Origin: Alloiococcus otitis ATCC 51267
Lineage (GTDB): Bacteria > Bacillota > Bacilli > Lactobacillales > Carnobacteriaceae_A
Reading direction: 5' to 3'
Assembly (NCBI RefSeq): GCF_000315445.1
Contig: NZ_JH992957.1
Location: 317,570-381,569 of the forward strand
Length of the DNA stretch: 64,000 nt
Part shown: piece after piece, positions 51,760 through 61,703 of the stretch
Numbering within the stretch: position 1 is the stretch's first letter
How the letters are laid out: every line of letters begins with the position of its first letter
The notes under the pieces: generated by a model
Told to the model about the DNA's origin: nothing
Databases searched by the model: none
The model's input: the letters and a program-made list of their open reading frames with translations, nothing else
Position numbers and translations under genes: made by a program

Positions 51760-53970
51760 ATGGCTGTGCAAAAAAATTACTCCCCCCAAGAAGTCTTTGC
51801 CCTCTGCTTAACCTATATGACCAGTGACCATGTTGCCTTTGTCAAACGTGCCTATGACGTAGCAGAAGAAGCCCACCGAGGTCAGATGAGAAAGTCCCAA
51901 GAAGAATACATTACCCACCCAGTCCAAGTTGCTGCCATCCTAGCCGAAATCAAGATGGACCCGGTGACCGTAGCAACCGGCTTTTTGCACGATGTCATTG
52001 AAGATACCCTATATAGCTATGATGATATCGCCGAAATGTTTAATCCCAAGGTAGCTGACCTGGTAGACGGGGTCAGCAAGCTGGGTAAGTTTAAGTTCAA
52101 GTCCAAAGAAGAACACCAGGCCGAAAACCACCGGAAAATGCTCCTGGCCATGGCCAAGGATGTCCGGGTAGTCTTAGTCAAGTTAGCAGACCGTCTGCAT
52201 AATATGCGGACCTTGAAATACCACCGGCCCGAAAAGCAAAGGGAAATTGCCAGGGAAACCTTAGAAATCTATGCCCCCTTGGCTGACCGTTTGGGGATTA
52301 GCCGGATCAAGTGGGAGTTAGAAGATACCGCTCTCCGCTATATTAACCCCCAGCAATACTATCGGATTGTCCACTTAATGAAGTCCCGGCGTGAGGATCG
52401 GGAACGCTACATTGAAAATGCCCAAGAATTGATCCAAGAATCAGTGGATGACTTGGACATTGAAGCCAATATTACCGGCCGGCCCAAACACATCTACTCC
52501 ATTTACCGGAAGATGAAAAACCAAAAGAAACAATTTGGGGAAATCTACGATCTCTTAGCCATCCGGGTTATCGTCCCTTCAATTAAGGACTGTTATGCCG
52601 TCCTTGGGGCCATCCATACCCGGTGGAAACCAATGCCTGGCCGGTTTAAAGACTATATCGCCATGCCTAAAGCCAATATGTACCAGTCCCTCCACACCAC
52701 CGTCCTTGGACCAGATGCCACCCCACTAGAAGTCCAAATTAGGACCCAGCAAATGCACGAGGTGGCTGAATACGGGGTGGCTGCTCACTGGGCTTACAAG
52801 GAAGGTAAGACCCAGAAGGTAAAGGAAGATTCTGACAACAAGCAATTGTCTTGGTTCAGAGATATTATTGAGCTTCAAACGGAATCTAACAATGCCAGTG
52901 ACTTTATGGATTCCATCAAAGAAGATATCTTCCAAGACAAGGTCTATGTCTTTAGTCCAAAAGGCGATGTTATGGAACTGCCTAAGAATTCTTCTACCCT
53001 AGACTTTGCCTACCATGTCCACACCGAAGTAGGGAACAAGTCAACCGGTGCCAAGGTGAATGGCAAGATTGTCCCTCTCAACTACAAATTAAAAAATGGG
53101 GATATTGTGGAAATGCTGACTTCTTCAAATTCCTTTGGTCCTAGCCGGGACTGGCTCAACTATGTCAACACATCCAAGGCCAGAAACCGGATCAAACGTT
53201 TCTTCAAGACCCAGCAAAGAGAAGAAAATATTGAACTCGGCCGAGACTTGCTAGAGAAGGCCATCAGCAAGCATGACTTTGACCCGGCTGACTTTATGAC
53301 CAAGGACAACTTAAGTAAGTTAGCTGAACGATATAACTACACCAATGAAGAAGACCTGTTAGCAGCCATTGGTTACAATGAATTGAAAGAAGCTACCGTC
53401 GCCCTTCGCTTGACCCAAGAGGCAAGGAAAGAAAGGGAGGAGGAAGAACAGAAGCTGGCTGTGGACTCCAATGAAGTAGAGATGTCCAAAGAGCCAGAAA
53501 AAATGAAGATCCGGCACGAAGATGGGGTGGTCATCGAAGGAGCGGACAACCTCCTCATCCGCCTCAGTAAGTGCTGTAACCCTGTACCGGGTGATGATAT
53601 TGTAGGCTACATCACCCGTGGTCGAGGAGTTTCCATCCACCGCAAGGACTGCCCAAATATCCAGCAAGGCGAAACTGAGACCAGTCGCCTGATTGAAGTG
53701 GAATGGGAAGATGCCAAGGTTGAGGATAAAATCTACAATGCCCAATTGCAGATTACCGGCTACAACCGTAACGGCTTGATCAATGATATTTTAAATGTCG
53801 CTAATGCCAATTCCATCCAGTTACGTAATGTAGTGGGCCGGGTCAATGCTGAAGATATCGCCACCGTCAAGTTGGTGATCGGAATCCAAAACTTAGCCGA
53901 TTTGAAAGTTATTGTCAGCAAGGTGAAAAAGGTACCCGATGTCTACGCTGTCAAACGGGTAACCAATTAA
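51760..53970 (+). CDS. relA: Bifunctional (p)ppGpp synthetase/hydrolase (RelA/SpoT homolog, Rel)
   Basis: A 736-aa long RSH enzyme controlling the stringent response. Domains in order: HD hydrolase with intact HDVIEDT (~76-82), synthetase with [20 protein letters not shown] (~290-310), TGS (~395-455), a zinc/helical region with [13 protein letters not shown] (~605), and an ACT domain at the C-terminus. Both HD and synthetase motifs look intact. ATG at 51760 follows GAAGGTG; the GTG at 51751 overlaps that RBS. Confidence 0.96.
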   Translation: MAVQKNYSPQEVFALCLTYMTSDHVAFVKRAYDVAEEAHRGQMRKSQEEYITHPVQVAAILAEIKMDPVTVATGFLHDVIEDTLYSYDDIAEMFNPKVADLVDGVSKLGKFKFKSKEEHQAENHRKMLLAMAKDVRVVLVKLADRLHNMRTLKYHRPEKQREIARETLEIYAPLADRLGISRIKWELEDTALRYINPQQYYRIVHLMKSRREDRERYIENAQELIQESVDDLDIEANITGRPKHIYSIYRKMKNQKKQFGEIYDLLAIRVIVPSIKDCYAVLGAIHTRWKPMPGRFKDYIAMPKANMYQSLHTTVLGPDATPLEVQIRTQQMHEVAEYGVAAHWAYKEGKTQKVKEDSDNKQLSWFRDIIELQTESNNASDFMDSIKEDIFQDKVYVFSPKGDVMELPKNSSTLDFAYHVHTEVGNKSTGAKVNGKIVPLNYKLKNGDIVEMLTSSNSFGPSRDWLNYVNTSKARNRIKRFFKTQQREENIELGRDLLEKAISKHDFDPADFMTKDNLSKLAERYNYTNEEDLLAAIGYNELKEATVALRLTQEARKEREEEEQKLAVDSNEVEMSKEPEKMKIRHEDGVVIEGADNLLIRLSKCCNPVPGDDIVGYITRGRGVSIHRKDCPNIQQGETETSRLIEVEWEDAKVEDKIYNAQLQITGYNRNGLINDILNVANANSIQLRNVVGRVNAEDIATVKLVIGIQNLADLKVIVSKVKKVPDVYAVKRVTN

Positions 53971-53990
53971 AGAGAAGTCAGGAGGATTTG

Positions 53991-54443
53991 ATGCGAGTTC
54001 TTATTCAAAGAGTGTCTAAAGCCAGTGTCCGGATCCAAGAAGAGGTTATCGGTAAAATTGACCAAGGCTTTTTAGTCTTGGTCGGTGTGGAAGATGAAGA
54101 TGGGCCAGAAGATGTGGACTACCTGGTTCGCAAGGTGAGCCAAATGCGGATTTTTGAAGATGAAGCAGGGAAGCTCAACCTGTCCATTGACCAGGTGGGC
54201 GGGAGCATTTTATCTATTTCCCAATTTACCCTCCATGCCAATACTAAAAAGGGCAACCGGCCCAGCTTTGTCCGGGCAGGCCAACCAGACCATGCCGAAA
54301 AACTCTACCAAGAATTTAACCAAAAATTAAAAGACCAAGGTCTCCCAGTTGAGACTGGCCAGTTTGGGGCAGATATGGCGGTCAGTTTAGTCAATGACGG
54401 CCCCGTCACCATCTGGCTGGATAGTAAGAACAAAGAATATTAA
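53991..54443 (+). CDS. dtd: D-aminoacyl-tRNA deacylase
   Basis: A 150-aa enzyme clearing D-amino acids from mischarged tRNA. Family marks are [13 protein letters not shown] at the start, [14 protein letters not shown] (the SQxT motif) and NDGPVTIWL (the NxPVT motif). ATG at 53991 with AGGAGG 5 bases upstream is preferred over the TTG at 53988. relA-dtd is a conserved pair. Confidence 0.96.
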   Translation: MRVLIQRVSKASVRIQEEVIGKIDQGFLVLVGVEDEDGPEDVDYLVRKVSQMRIFEDEAGKLNLSIDQVGGSILSISQFTLHANTKKGNRPSFVRAGQPDHAEKLYQEFNQKLKDQGLPVETGQFGADMAVSLVNDGPVTIWLDSKNKEY

Positions 54444-54451
54444 ACACCATG

Positions 54452-54484
54452 AAAGACCAGCTGGCTCAAAACCAGCTGGTCTTT
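54452..54484. terminator. Bidirectional terminator between dtd and the amidase gene
   Basis: Perfect 13-bp stem AAAGACCAGCTGG / CCAGCTGGTCTTT with a 7-base loop; serves both convergent genes. Confidence 0.93.
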
Positions 54485-54494
54485 AGTATATAAT

Positions 54495-55808
54495 TTATTC
54501 AAAATAGTCTAAGAGTCCCTGGTAGATGGCTTCCGCAACATCCTCTTGGTATTGGCTGGTTGGGATAATTTCCAAGTCCCTGTCATGGTCCATATAGCCT
54601 AGTTCAAGAAGGACGGCCGGTCTTGGATTGTTTCGCAAGACAAAATAGTCAGCCGTCCGGACCCCATTGTTGGGTAGGCTAGCTTGGTCAGCTAGGCTAG
54701 CACTAATGGATTCAGCTAGGCCTTGGTCACTTGGGGCATGATAATAAGTGGTGGTCCCACTCATAGAGTTGGGGGTCCCAGTTGCATCAAAGTGGAGGCT
54801 GACAAAGACATCAGCATATTCCTGGATCGATTGGTCAACCCGATCTTCAAGGGGTATAAATTCATCTTCTGACCGGGTTAAAATGACATCGGCTCCGGCA
54901 GAAGCCAGGCGTTCTTGTAATTTAAAGGCGGTGGCCAAGGCCAGGTCTTTCTCGTAGGTGTCCCCAGAAACAGCACCTGGATCCTTGCCTCCGTGGCCAG
55001 CATCTAAGACAATGGTAGCTTGAGAGATGGGAATATTGTTATCAATACCAACTTGACTAGCTTGACCCTCCTGACTTGAGCCTGCCTCCTCTGCTAAAAA
55101 GTCGGCAATATAGCCCACCCTATCCTCACTGTATTGGACCTTGTACCAACCTTCCTGGCTATCAAGGTAGGGATAGGTCTGGTAGGCTGGGGCTGTCCCA
55201 ATTTTTTCTGATTGGCTAGAAGGTTCAGCCCGGACATTGGCATCCACATCGTTGACTTGAACCAGTCTTTGACCTTCTCCTTCTTGGTCTTCATCTTGGT
55301 CTTGAAAGTCAAGATAGTAGCTAGACAGCCAGGCCACTTGGTCGTCAAAGACAATCTGGGACCAGTTGCCTTCTTGGTGGACAACACTGACATGGTCCCC
55401 TTTTTCCACCTGGCCTAAGATGTCACCATCTGTTGAAGCCTGACTTCTGACATTGACCGTTTCCCCGGTTACAGTAGCAGGGACTTGGGCTTCAGAAGTA
55501 AGACTAGCCTGGTGGACCAACCAGCTGGCTACCCAACCCACTTGGTCACCGTCTAAGGAAACCTTGAGCCATTCATCTTCTTGGTCAATAACTTGCAAAC
55601 GGTCATTAACTTCAGCTTGGTCAATAATATCATGGGACATGCCAGGGCCCTGGCGGATATTTAAAGTCTGACTGTCGACAATAACAGTATTTTCCTGGGC
55701 CATAGCCACAAGTGAAGCAAAACTCAAGCATAAAATAAAAATAAGGATAATTAAAAAGGTTCGTTTTTTTGGTAATCGTTTTCGCAATTCAGAGGGAAGT
55801 TGGGTCAT
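54495..55808 (-). CDS. Secreted N-acetylmuramoyl-L-alanine amidase with SH3b repeats
   Basis: A 437-aa exported wall hydrolase. Residues ~15-37 form a signal sequence/anchor after a basic N-terminus. Three bacterial SH3 domains follow (~44-100, 110-165, 180-235). The C-terminal Amidase_3 domain starts IVLDAGHGGKDPGA, with zinc ligands in that histidine, a Glu in the YEKDL region and a second His in VSLHFDATG. It cuts the MurNAc-L-Ala bond. In Bacillus yrvJ, an SH3-amidase, occupies the same place between dtd and hisS, but there it is co-oriented. Confidence 0.92.
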   Translation of the reverse strand: MTQLPSELRKRLPKKRTFLIILIFILCLSFASLVAMAQENTVIVDSQTLNIRQGPGMSHDIIDQAEVNDRLQVIDQEDEWLKVSLDGDQVGWVASWLVHQASLTSEAQVPATVTGETVNVRSQASTDGDILGQVEKGDHVSVVHQEGNWSQIVFDDQVAWLSSYYLDFQDQDEDQEGEGQRLVQVNDVDANVRAEPSSQSEKIGTAPAYQTYPYLDSQEGWYKVQYSEDRVGYIADFLAEEAGSSQEGQASQVGIDNNIPISQATIVLDAGHGGKDPGAVSGDTYEKDLALATAFKLQERLASAGADVILTRSEDEFIPLEDRVDQSIQEYADVFVSLHFDATGTPNSMSGTTTYYHAPSDQGLAESISASLADQASLPNNGVRTADYFVLRNNPRPAVLLELGYMDHDRDLEIIPTSQYQEDVAEAIYQGLLDYFE

Positions 55809-55842
55809 CTTGGCACCCTTCCTTTAGGATATTCATTGCCTA

Positions 55843-55871
55843 ATTATAGCAAGCCGGAAGAGAATCTACAA
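55843..55871 (-). promoter_or_regulatory. Amidase gene promoter
   Basis: On the minus strand TTGTAG (55866-55871), 17 bases, TATAAT (55843-55848) with an upstream TGC. Confidence 0.7.
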
Positions 55872-55964
55872 TAAAGAGAAATAATTGATAGGAGAATGTA
55901 AACCGACCTTATCTTAAAATTTACAAGGAGGTAAAAGCTATCTCCTATAAACAAGGGAAGAGGT

Positions 55965-55993
55965 TTGACTCTTTGAGGGATATTTAGTATCCT
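55965..55993 (+). promoter_or_regulatory. Promoter of the hisS T-box leader
   Basis: TTGACT (55965-55970), 17 bases, TATCCT (55988-55993). Confidence 0.6.
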
Positions 55994-55999
55994 AGTAGC

Positions 56000-56236
56000 A
56001 AGCAAATAATCTTCCGAAGAAAGAGCAAGAAACTTGCCCGGCCTATAGAGATGGTATTCTTGGCTGTAAAATACCAATTAGGGGTAAGGCTGAACACTCT
56101 GGAGGAATGGTAGTGCAAAGCTACCACGTTTGAGGCGTTAACGATAAGGGAAAGTAGCGATACTTTCTAAACTAAGGTGGTACCACGTAAATGAGCGTCC
56201 TTTCTTAAACAGTCAATGTTTGAGGAAGGATTTTTT
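56000..56236 (+). promoter_or_regulatory. T-box riboswitch, histidine-specific (tRNA-His)
   Basis: The T-box sequence AAGGTGGTACCACG is at 56174-56187. The terminator is a 14-bp stem with two G-T pairs (56198-56211 / 56217-56230) and six Ts. In Stem I, helices TTGCCC/GGGTAA and AGAG/CTCT flank the specifier loop, where TGAA precedes CAC (56095-56097), the His codon. This is the same TGAA-codon layout as in the methionine T-box at 15.2 kb. It controls hisS-aspS. Confidence 0.9.
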
Positions 56237-56291
56237 CTTTGCATTTAAAGCCACTAAGCAGACTGAAAACAATGTGCATGAGGAGGATGGC

Positions 56292-57590
56292 ATGAAATAT
56301 CAAAAGCAAAAGGGGACTAGTGACCTCTTTCCTGACCAGTTAGACAATTGGCACTATATTGAATCCCTGGCCCAAGATTTGATGCAAAAATACCGGTTCA
56401 AAGAAGTCAGGGTTCCAATTTTTGAAGACGTGGAACTTTTTGCCCGAGGCGTTGGGGAGACTAGCGATATTGTAAGCAAGGAAATGTATGACTTCTACGA
56501 CAAGGGGGACCGCCATATTGCCCTGCGACCTGAAGGGACGGCAGGGGTAGTCCGGGCCTATGTCGAAAATAAAATGTATGGTCCAGAATACCACAAGCCC
56601 CAAAAATACTACTATATGGGTCCTATGTTCCGCTATGAAAGACCCCAAAGTGGCCGGATGCGCCAGTTCCACCAATTGGGGGTAGAGGTTTTTGGAAGCA
56701 AAAACCCTGCCACGGACCTGGAAGCCATGGCCCTAGCCTTGGACTTGTTCCAAACTATTGGAATCAAGAATTTAAAATTGGTTATCAATTCCCTAGGATC
56801 TAACCAGTCGCGCAAGACTTACCGCCAAGCCTTGATTGACTTTTTAGAACCCCATTATGACCAGCTTAGCCCCGACTCCAAAAACCGCCTTTACAAAAAC
56901 CCTTTAAGGGTCTTAGACAGTAAAGACCAAAAGGATAAGGAGATCGTCCAAGATGCCCCATCCATCCTGGACTACTTAGACGATCCCTCCCTTGACCACT
57001 TCCAGGAAGTCAAGCAAGGTTTAGAAGATTTGGGAATTGACTACCAGGTGGACTCCAATATGGTCCGGGGACTAGATTATTACAATGACACGATTTTTGA
57101 AATTATGACGGATGACCCTAACTTCGGGTCTAATACAACTATTGCAGCAGGGGGACGCTATGACAAGCTGGTCGAGGAAGTGGGCGGTCCACAAAGCCCA
57201 GCCTTTGGTTTTGCCGTCGGTTTGGAACGTTTGGTCATGTTAATTGACCAGTCTGATATTCAACTGCCGAACCAGGACCACTTAGATATTTACTTGGTCA
57301 CCATCGGCCAAGCTGCCAATCGACAGGCACTCAAGCTAAGCCAAGTCTTGCGTCAGGCAGGCTTACATGTTGAAAGAGAATTTATGGACCGCAAACCTGG
57401 CAAGCAGTTTAAGTCAGCTGACAAGCTCCAGGCTGACTTGGCCATGACCCTGGGAGACCATGAAATCGAACAGGGAACGGTTACAGTCAAGCGCTTGTCG
57501 ACCGGTAAGGAAAAAGAAATAGAAGTGGCCAAGCTTTACCAAGAGGACCTAAGCGACTATTACCAAGACCTATTGGCATCACTAGGATAA
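56292..57590 (+). CDS. hisS: Histidine--tRNA ligase
   Basis: A 432-aa class II HisRS. It starts [16 protein letters not shown]; motif 2 is [20 protein letters not shown] (given in parts), the histidine motif 1 region is LVRGLDYY-like (MVRGLDYYN), and motif 3 is [11 protein letters not shown]. The ATG at 56292 has GAGGAGG 5 bases upstream; the frame is open into the T-box terminator but those starts lack an RBS. Confidence 0.97.
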   Translation: MKYQKQKGTSDLFPDQLDNWHYIESLAQDLMQKYRFKEVRVPIFEDVELFARGVGETSDIVSKEMYDFYDKGDRHIALRPEGTAGVVRAYVENKMYGPEYHKPQKYYYMGPMFRYERPQSGRMRQFHQLGVEVFGSKNPATDLEAMALALDLFQTIGIKNLKLVINSLGSNQSRKTYRQALIDFLEPHYDQLSPDSKNRLYKNPLRVLDSKDQKDKEIVQDAPSILDYLDDPSLDHFQEVKQGLEDLGIDYQVDSNMVRGLDYYNDTIFEIMTDDPNFGSNTTIAAGGRYDKLVEEVGGPQSPAFGFAVGLERLVMLIDQSDIQLPNQDHLDIYLVTIGQAANRQALKLSQVLRQAGLHVEREFMDRKPGKQFKSADKLQADLAMTLGDHEIEQGTVTVKRLSTGKEKEIEVAKLYQEDLSDYYQDLLASLG

Positions 57591-57604
57591 AAGGAGAGAG
57601 ACGA

Positions 57605-59398
57605 ATGGACAAAACAATTTACTGCGGGAAAGTAACAGAAGATTATATTGATCAAGAAATCAGCCTGTTTGGTTGGGTTCACAAGAGACGGGACCTGGGC
57701 GGTAAGATCTTTATTGACTTAAGAGACCGGAGTGGCCTGGTTCAGGTGGTCTTTGATGGTGAGGAAAACAAAGAAGCCCTAGCGACTGCTGAAGACATTC
57801 GGAAAGAATATGTCATTGAAGTGACTGGCAAGGTGGTCTACCGCCAGGAAGGGGCTAGCAACCCAGACCTGGCAACCGGTAAGCTAGAAATAGAAGCTGG
57901 TCAAGTTCATATTTTAAACCAGGCCAAGACCCCACCCTTTGAAATTAATGATGATAAGTCAGTATCTGAGGAATTGCGGCTCAAATACCGTTATCTCGAC
58001 CTACGCCGGGAAAAGATGACCCAAAACCTAGTCTTGCGCCACCAGGTTAAAAAAGTTTTCCGTAATTACTTAGACCGAAATGATTTTATCGATGTCGAAA
58101 CACCTTTCTTAACCAAGTCCACCCCAGAAGGAGCCCGGGACTACTTGGTGCCTTCCCGTATCTACAATGGTAAATTTTTTGCCCTACCCCAATCGCCCCA
58201 ACTCTTCAAGCAATTGTTGATGGGGGCTGGCTTGGAACGTTACTACCAAATTGTCCGTTGCTTCCGGGATGAGGACTTACGTGGGGACCGCCAACCGGAA
58301 TTTACCCAAGTTGATATTGAAACCTCCTTTATGGATAGCCAATCCATCCAAGACTTGATTGAAGGCTTGCTGAAGGAGATTACCAAAGAAGTCAAAGGCA
58401 TAGAGATTAAAGACGACTTCCCCCGCCTAACTTATGCGGAAGCTATGGACCGGTTCGGCAGTGATAAACCGGATATCCGCTTTGGCTTGGAACTAGAAGA
58501 TGTTAGTGGTATCGTCAAAGACAGTGACTTTAAGGTCTTTGCTTCTGCCATTGAAGCAGGAGGTTTAGTCAAAGCCATTAATGCCAAGGGTGGGGCAAAC
58601 CACTATACCCGCAAGCAAATCGATAAGCTCCAAGAGACTACCGCCGTTTATGGGGCTAAGGGGCTGGCTTGGCTGAAGGTCAATGAGGATGGTTTAGCTG
58701 GCCCAATTGCCAAGTTCTTTAACGACAGTCCAATTGGCGACCAAGTTTGCCAAAAACTGGGGGCAGAGCCTGGTGACCTCCTCCTATTTGTCGCTGACCA
58801 ATGGAAGGTTGTCCATGATGCTTTAGGAGCCCTCCGCCTCCAGCTGGGACAGGACTTGGGCTTGATCGACCAGGATCAACTAGCCTATGTTTGGGTTGTA
58901 GACTGGCCTTTACTAGAGTTCGATGAAGAAGAAGGGCGCTATGTGGCAGCCCACCACCCCTTCACCATGCCGGTTAAAGAAGATGTCGATAAACTAGCAG
59001 ATGACCCCCAATCAGTAACTGCTAATGCCTATGATATTGTCTTAAATGGTTATGAAATCGGAGGCGGGTCTATCCGTATCCATGAACGTGAATTGCAAGA
59101 AACCATGCTCAAGGCTTTAGGCTTCAGCCAGGAAGAAGCCCAAAAGCAGTTTGGCTTCTTGCTAGATGCCCTAGACTACGGCTTCCCTCCTCATGGTGGC
59201 ATTGCCTTTGGTTTAGACCGGCTTGTCATGATTTTAGCTGGTGAAGCCAATATTCGTGAAGTTATCGCCTTCCCTAAAAACAAAAATGCCAAAGACCCTC
59301 TAACCGACGCTCCAGCTTCGGTATCCGAAAAACAGTTGGAAGAGTTAGGCTTATCTGTAACTTCTATTGACCAGGAAGAGTCCAGTGAGGAAAACTAG
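57605..59398 (+). CDS. aspS: Aspartate--tRNA ligase
   Basis: A 597-aa bacterial-type AspRS with an N-terminal OB anticodon-binding domain ([10 protein letters not shown]), motif 2 [18 protein letters not shown] (given in parts), a GAD insertion domain (~280-410) and motif 3 [11 protein letters not shown]. It sits 14 bases after hisS and should be co-regulated by the His T-box. Confidence 0.97.
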   Translation: MDKTIYCGKVTEDYIDQEISLFGWVHKRRDLGGKIFIDLRDRSGLVQVVFDGEENKEALATAEDIRKEYVIEVTGKVVYRQEGASNPDLATGKLEIEAGQVHILNQAKTPPFEINDDKSVSEELRLKYRYLDLRREKMTQNLVLRHQVKKVFRNYLDRNDFIDVETPFLTKSTPEGARDYLVPSRIYNGKFFALPQSPQLFKQLLMGAGLERYYQIVRCFRDEDLRGDRQPEFTQVDIETSFMDSQSIQDLIEGLLKEITKEVKGIEIKDDFPRLTYAEAMDRFGSDKPDIRFGLELEDVSGIVKDSDFKVFASAIEAGGLVKAINAKGGANHYTRKQIDKLQETTAVYGAKGLAWLKVNEDGLAGPIAKFFNDSPIGDQVCQKLGAEPGDLLLFVADQWKVVHDALGALRLQLGQDLGLIDQDQLAYVWVVDWPLLEFDEEEGRYVAAHHPFTMPVKEDVDKLADDPQSVTANAYDIVLNGYEIGGGSIRIHERELQETMLKALGFSQEEAQKQFGFLLDALDYGFPPHGGIAFGLDRLVMILAGEANIREVIAFPKNKNAKDPLTDAPASVSEKQLEELGLSVTSIDQEESSEEN

Positions 59399-59419
59399 TT
59401 GGATCTATCAGACCACACA

Positions 59420-59448
59420 AAAAGAGACCTGGTTGCCAGGTCTCTTTT
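59420..59448 (+). terminator. Intrinsic terminator after aspS
   Basis: Perfect 13-bp stem AAAAGAGACCTGG / CCAGGTCTCTTTT with a TTG loop. Confidence 0.94.
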
Positions 59449-59506
59449 CCTTAAAAGTGCTAGACTCAAAGTAGGTTATATTTCTTAGCCATGCAAAGGA
59501 GAGACC

Positions 59507-60454
59507 ATGAAGGAAAAAATTATTGTTATAGTTGGTCCTACCGGGGTTGGGAAGACCAAGTTGAGCCTAGAATTGGCCCAAGACTTGGCTGGCGAAATCA
59601 TTAACGGGGACTCCATGCAAGTCTACCGGGGCTTGGATATTGGGACCGGCAAGGTGACTGAATCAGAAAAAGCCGGTATTCCCCACCACCTCCTGGATAT
59701 CTTGGAGGTCCAAGAAGATTACTCTGTCTCTGATTTTCAAAGCCAGGGCCGGATGAAGATTGAAGCCGTTGCAAGTAAAAATCGACTCCCCATTATCGTT
59801 GGGGGGACTGGCCTTTACATTGAATCCTTGATTTATGATGTCAGCCACGGCAAGGATGCCCAGCCTGACTACGAATACCGGGCTAAATTACAGGACTTGG
59901 CTGACCAAGAAGGACGGGAATACATCTGGCAACTTTTAAACCGACTAGATCCTAAAGCTGCAGCCAAGATCCATCCCAACAACTTAGTCCGGACCATCCG
60001 GGCATTGGAGGTCTACCATGTAACGGGGGAGACATTCTCTAGCTTCCAGGACGAAAAAAAGAAGGGGCCAGCTCTCTACCAAGCCTTTATCATTGGCCTG
60101 AATACTGACCGGTCTAAATTGTATGACCGGATTAATACCAGGGTGGACCAAATGGTAGACAAGGGGCTTTTGGAAGAAGTAAAATGGCTAAAAGCTAAGA
60201 CGAAAGAAGATGCCCAAAGCCGGCGGGGAATCGGCTATAGAGAAGTTCTGTCCTACCTAGATGGGGACCAGACTTTTGAAGAAGCCATCCGTGACATAAA
60301 GCAAAATTCTAGGCACTATGCCAAACGTCAGCTAACCTGGTTCCACAACCGGACCCCAGTTGACAAGTGGTATGACTTAATCCAAGACCCAGGTCAACTT
60401 GAGGAAGTAATAAAAGATGTTAAAAATTTCTTGGAGGAAGACTATATTGAGTAA
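59507..60454 (+). CDS. miaA: tRNA dimethylallyltransferase
   Basis: A 315-aa enzyme that adds the isopentenyl group to A37 of tRNAs reading U-starting codons. The P-loop is GPTGVGKTKLSLELA, with the DSMQVYRGLDIGTGK substrate block and VGGTGLYIESL. ATG at 59507 with AAAGGAGAG. Its end overlaps the hflX start by 8 bases. Confidence 0.97.
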   Translation: MKEKIIVIVGPTGVGKTKLSLELAQDLAGEIINGDSMQVYRGLDIGTGKVTESEKAGIPHHLLDILEVQEDYSVSDFQSQGRMKIEAVASKNRLPIIVGGTGLYIESLIYDVSHGKDAQPDYEYRAKLQDLADQEGREYIWQLLNRLDPKAAAKIHPNNLVRTIRALEVYHVTGETFSSFQDEKKKGPALYQAFIIGLNTDRSKLYDRINTRVDQMVDKGLLEEVKWLKAKTKEDAQSRRGIGYREVLSYLDGDQTFEEAIRDIKQNSRHYAKRQLTWFHNRTPVDKWYDLIQDPGQLEEVIKDVKNFLEEDYIE

Positions 60455-61703
60455 AACAGGATTTGAAGATGTCGTAATTGTCGGTGTTCAAAAAGAAGAA
60501 ACAGACTATGACTTCCACTACTCCCTAGACGAACTTGAAAATTTAGTCAACAATGCTCATGGCCGGGTAGTGGGACGGATAAGCCAAAAACGGGACAGTC
60601 TGGACCAGAAGACCTTTGTGGGCAAGGGGAAGTTAAAAGAGATTAAAGACCTGGTGGAAGCTAAAGATGCGACTTGCCTTATTTTTAACCAGGAATTATC
60701 CCCCAGCCATGTCCGCAATATCCAGGACTTCATCAATGTCAAGGTTCTAGACCGAATTCAAGTCATTTTAGACATTTTTGCCATGCGGGCCCAGTCCAAG
60801 GCGGGCCGGCTCCAGGTTGAGTTAGCCCAGCTTAACTACCTCCTGCCAAGGTTAGCCGGTCAAGGGGAGAACTTGTCCCGACTAGGTGGGGGGATTGGTA
60901 CCCGGGGGCCAGGTGAGACGAAGTTAGAAACTGACCGGCGTCACATCCAGAAGCAGATTTCTGATATCAAAAAGGAACTCGTCAAGTTGGCTGACCATCG
61001 CAAGAGAAGCCGGCAAAAGCGCCAGGAAAGTCAGATAGTCCAAATCGGCCTGATTGGCTACACCAATGCCGGCAAGTCCACCCTCCTCAATAAACTGACT
61101 GGTAGTCAAAGTCTGGAGAAGGATATATTATTTGCCACCTTAGACCCTATAACTCGCCAATTGACCTTGCCCAGTGGCTTGCAAGTAACCTTGACCGATA
61201 CAGTCGGCTTTATCAAAGACTTGCCCACACAGTTAATTGAGTCCTTTAAGTCAACTCTAGAAGAAAGCAGGCAAGCAGATATTTTGCTTCACTTGGTTGA
61301 TGCTTCTAGCCCCAACCGTGTGAGTCAAGAAGACACAGTAGTGGCCTTGCTGGAAGATTTGGATATGGAAGATATTCCAAGACTAACTGTTTACAATAAA
61401 AAGGATAAACTAGACCAAGCCTTTACCCCCTTGGCTTTTCCCAACCTCCTTATCTCAGCCTTAGACGACCAGGATATCACTTACCTTAAGTCCAGTATTG
61501 AAAACTTTTTGATGGACCAAATTATGGCCACCTACCAAGTCGACCTACCGGCCAGCCGGGGGGATATTTACTCAGCCCTCCAACAAGGAACCATTGTTAA
61601 GAAGGAAAAATTTGACAAAACTAACCAGTCCTATAAAATTGAAGGCTATGCCAAAAAAGACTCTTACTGGCAGTCTTTATTAGAGGAGGGAGTCGATGGA
61701 TAA
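60447..61703 (+). CDS. hflX: Ribosome-splitting GTPase HflX
   Basis: A 418-aa Obg-HflX family GTPase that rescues stalled or stressed ribosomes. The N-terminal HflX domain contains the G-rich GRISQKRD, VGKGKLKEI and RLGGGIGTRGPGETKLE (given in parts) blocks. The G domain has GYTNAGKST, DTVGFI and NKKDK. The frame is open to 60417, but the TTG at 60447 has GGAGG 9 bases upstream. It overlaps both miaA (8 bases) and recX (8 bases). Confidence 0.94.
   Translation: MSKTGFEDVVIVGVQKEETDYDFHYSLDELENLVNNAHGRVVGRISQKRDSLDQKTFVGKGKLKEIKDLVEAKDATCLIFNQELSPSHVRNIQDFINVKVLDRIQVILDIFAMRAQSKAGRLQVELAQLNYLLPRLAGQGENLSRLGGGIGTRGPGETKLETDRRHIQKQISDIKKELVKLADHRKRSRQKRQESQIVQIGLIGYTNAGKSTLLNKLTGSQSLEKDILFATLDPITRQLTLPSGLQVTLTDTVGFIKDLPTQLIESFKSTLEESRQADILLHLVDASSPNRVSQEDTVVALLEDLDMEDIPRLTVYNKKDKLDQAFTPLAFPNLLISALDDQDITYLKSSIENFLMDQIMATYQVDLPASRGDIYSALQQGTIVKKEKFDKTNQSYKIEGYAKKDSYWQSLLEEGVDG

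Noticed and set aside
55925..55946. AGGAGG motif suggesting a small gene upstream of the hisS T-box
   Set aside because: No start codon lies at suitable spacing, and the bases form an AGGAG/CTCCT inverted repeat instead.
55844..56077. A 77-codon frame on the minus strand
   Set aside because: It is antisense to the hisS T-box promoter and Stem I, has no ribosome-binding site, and overlaps the amidase promoter.
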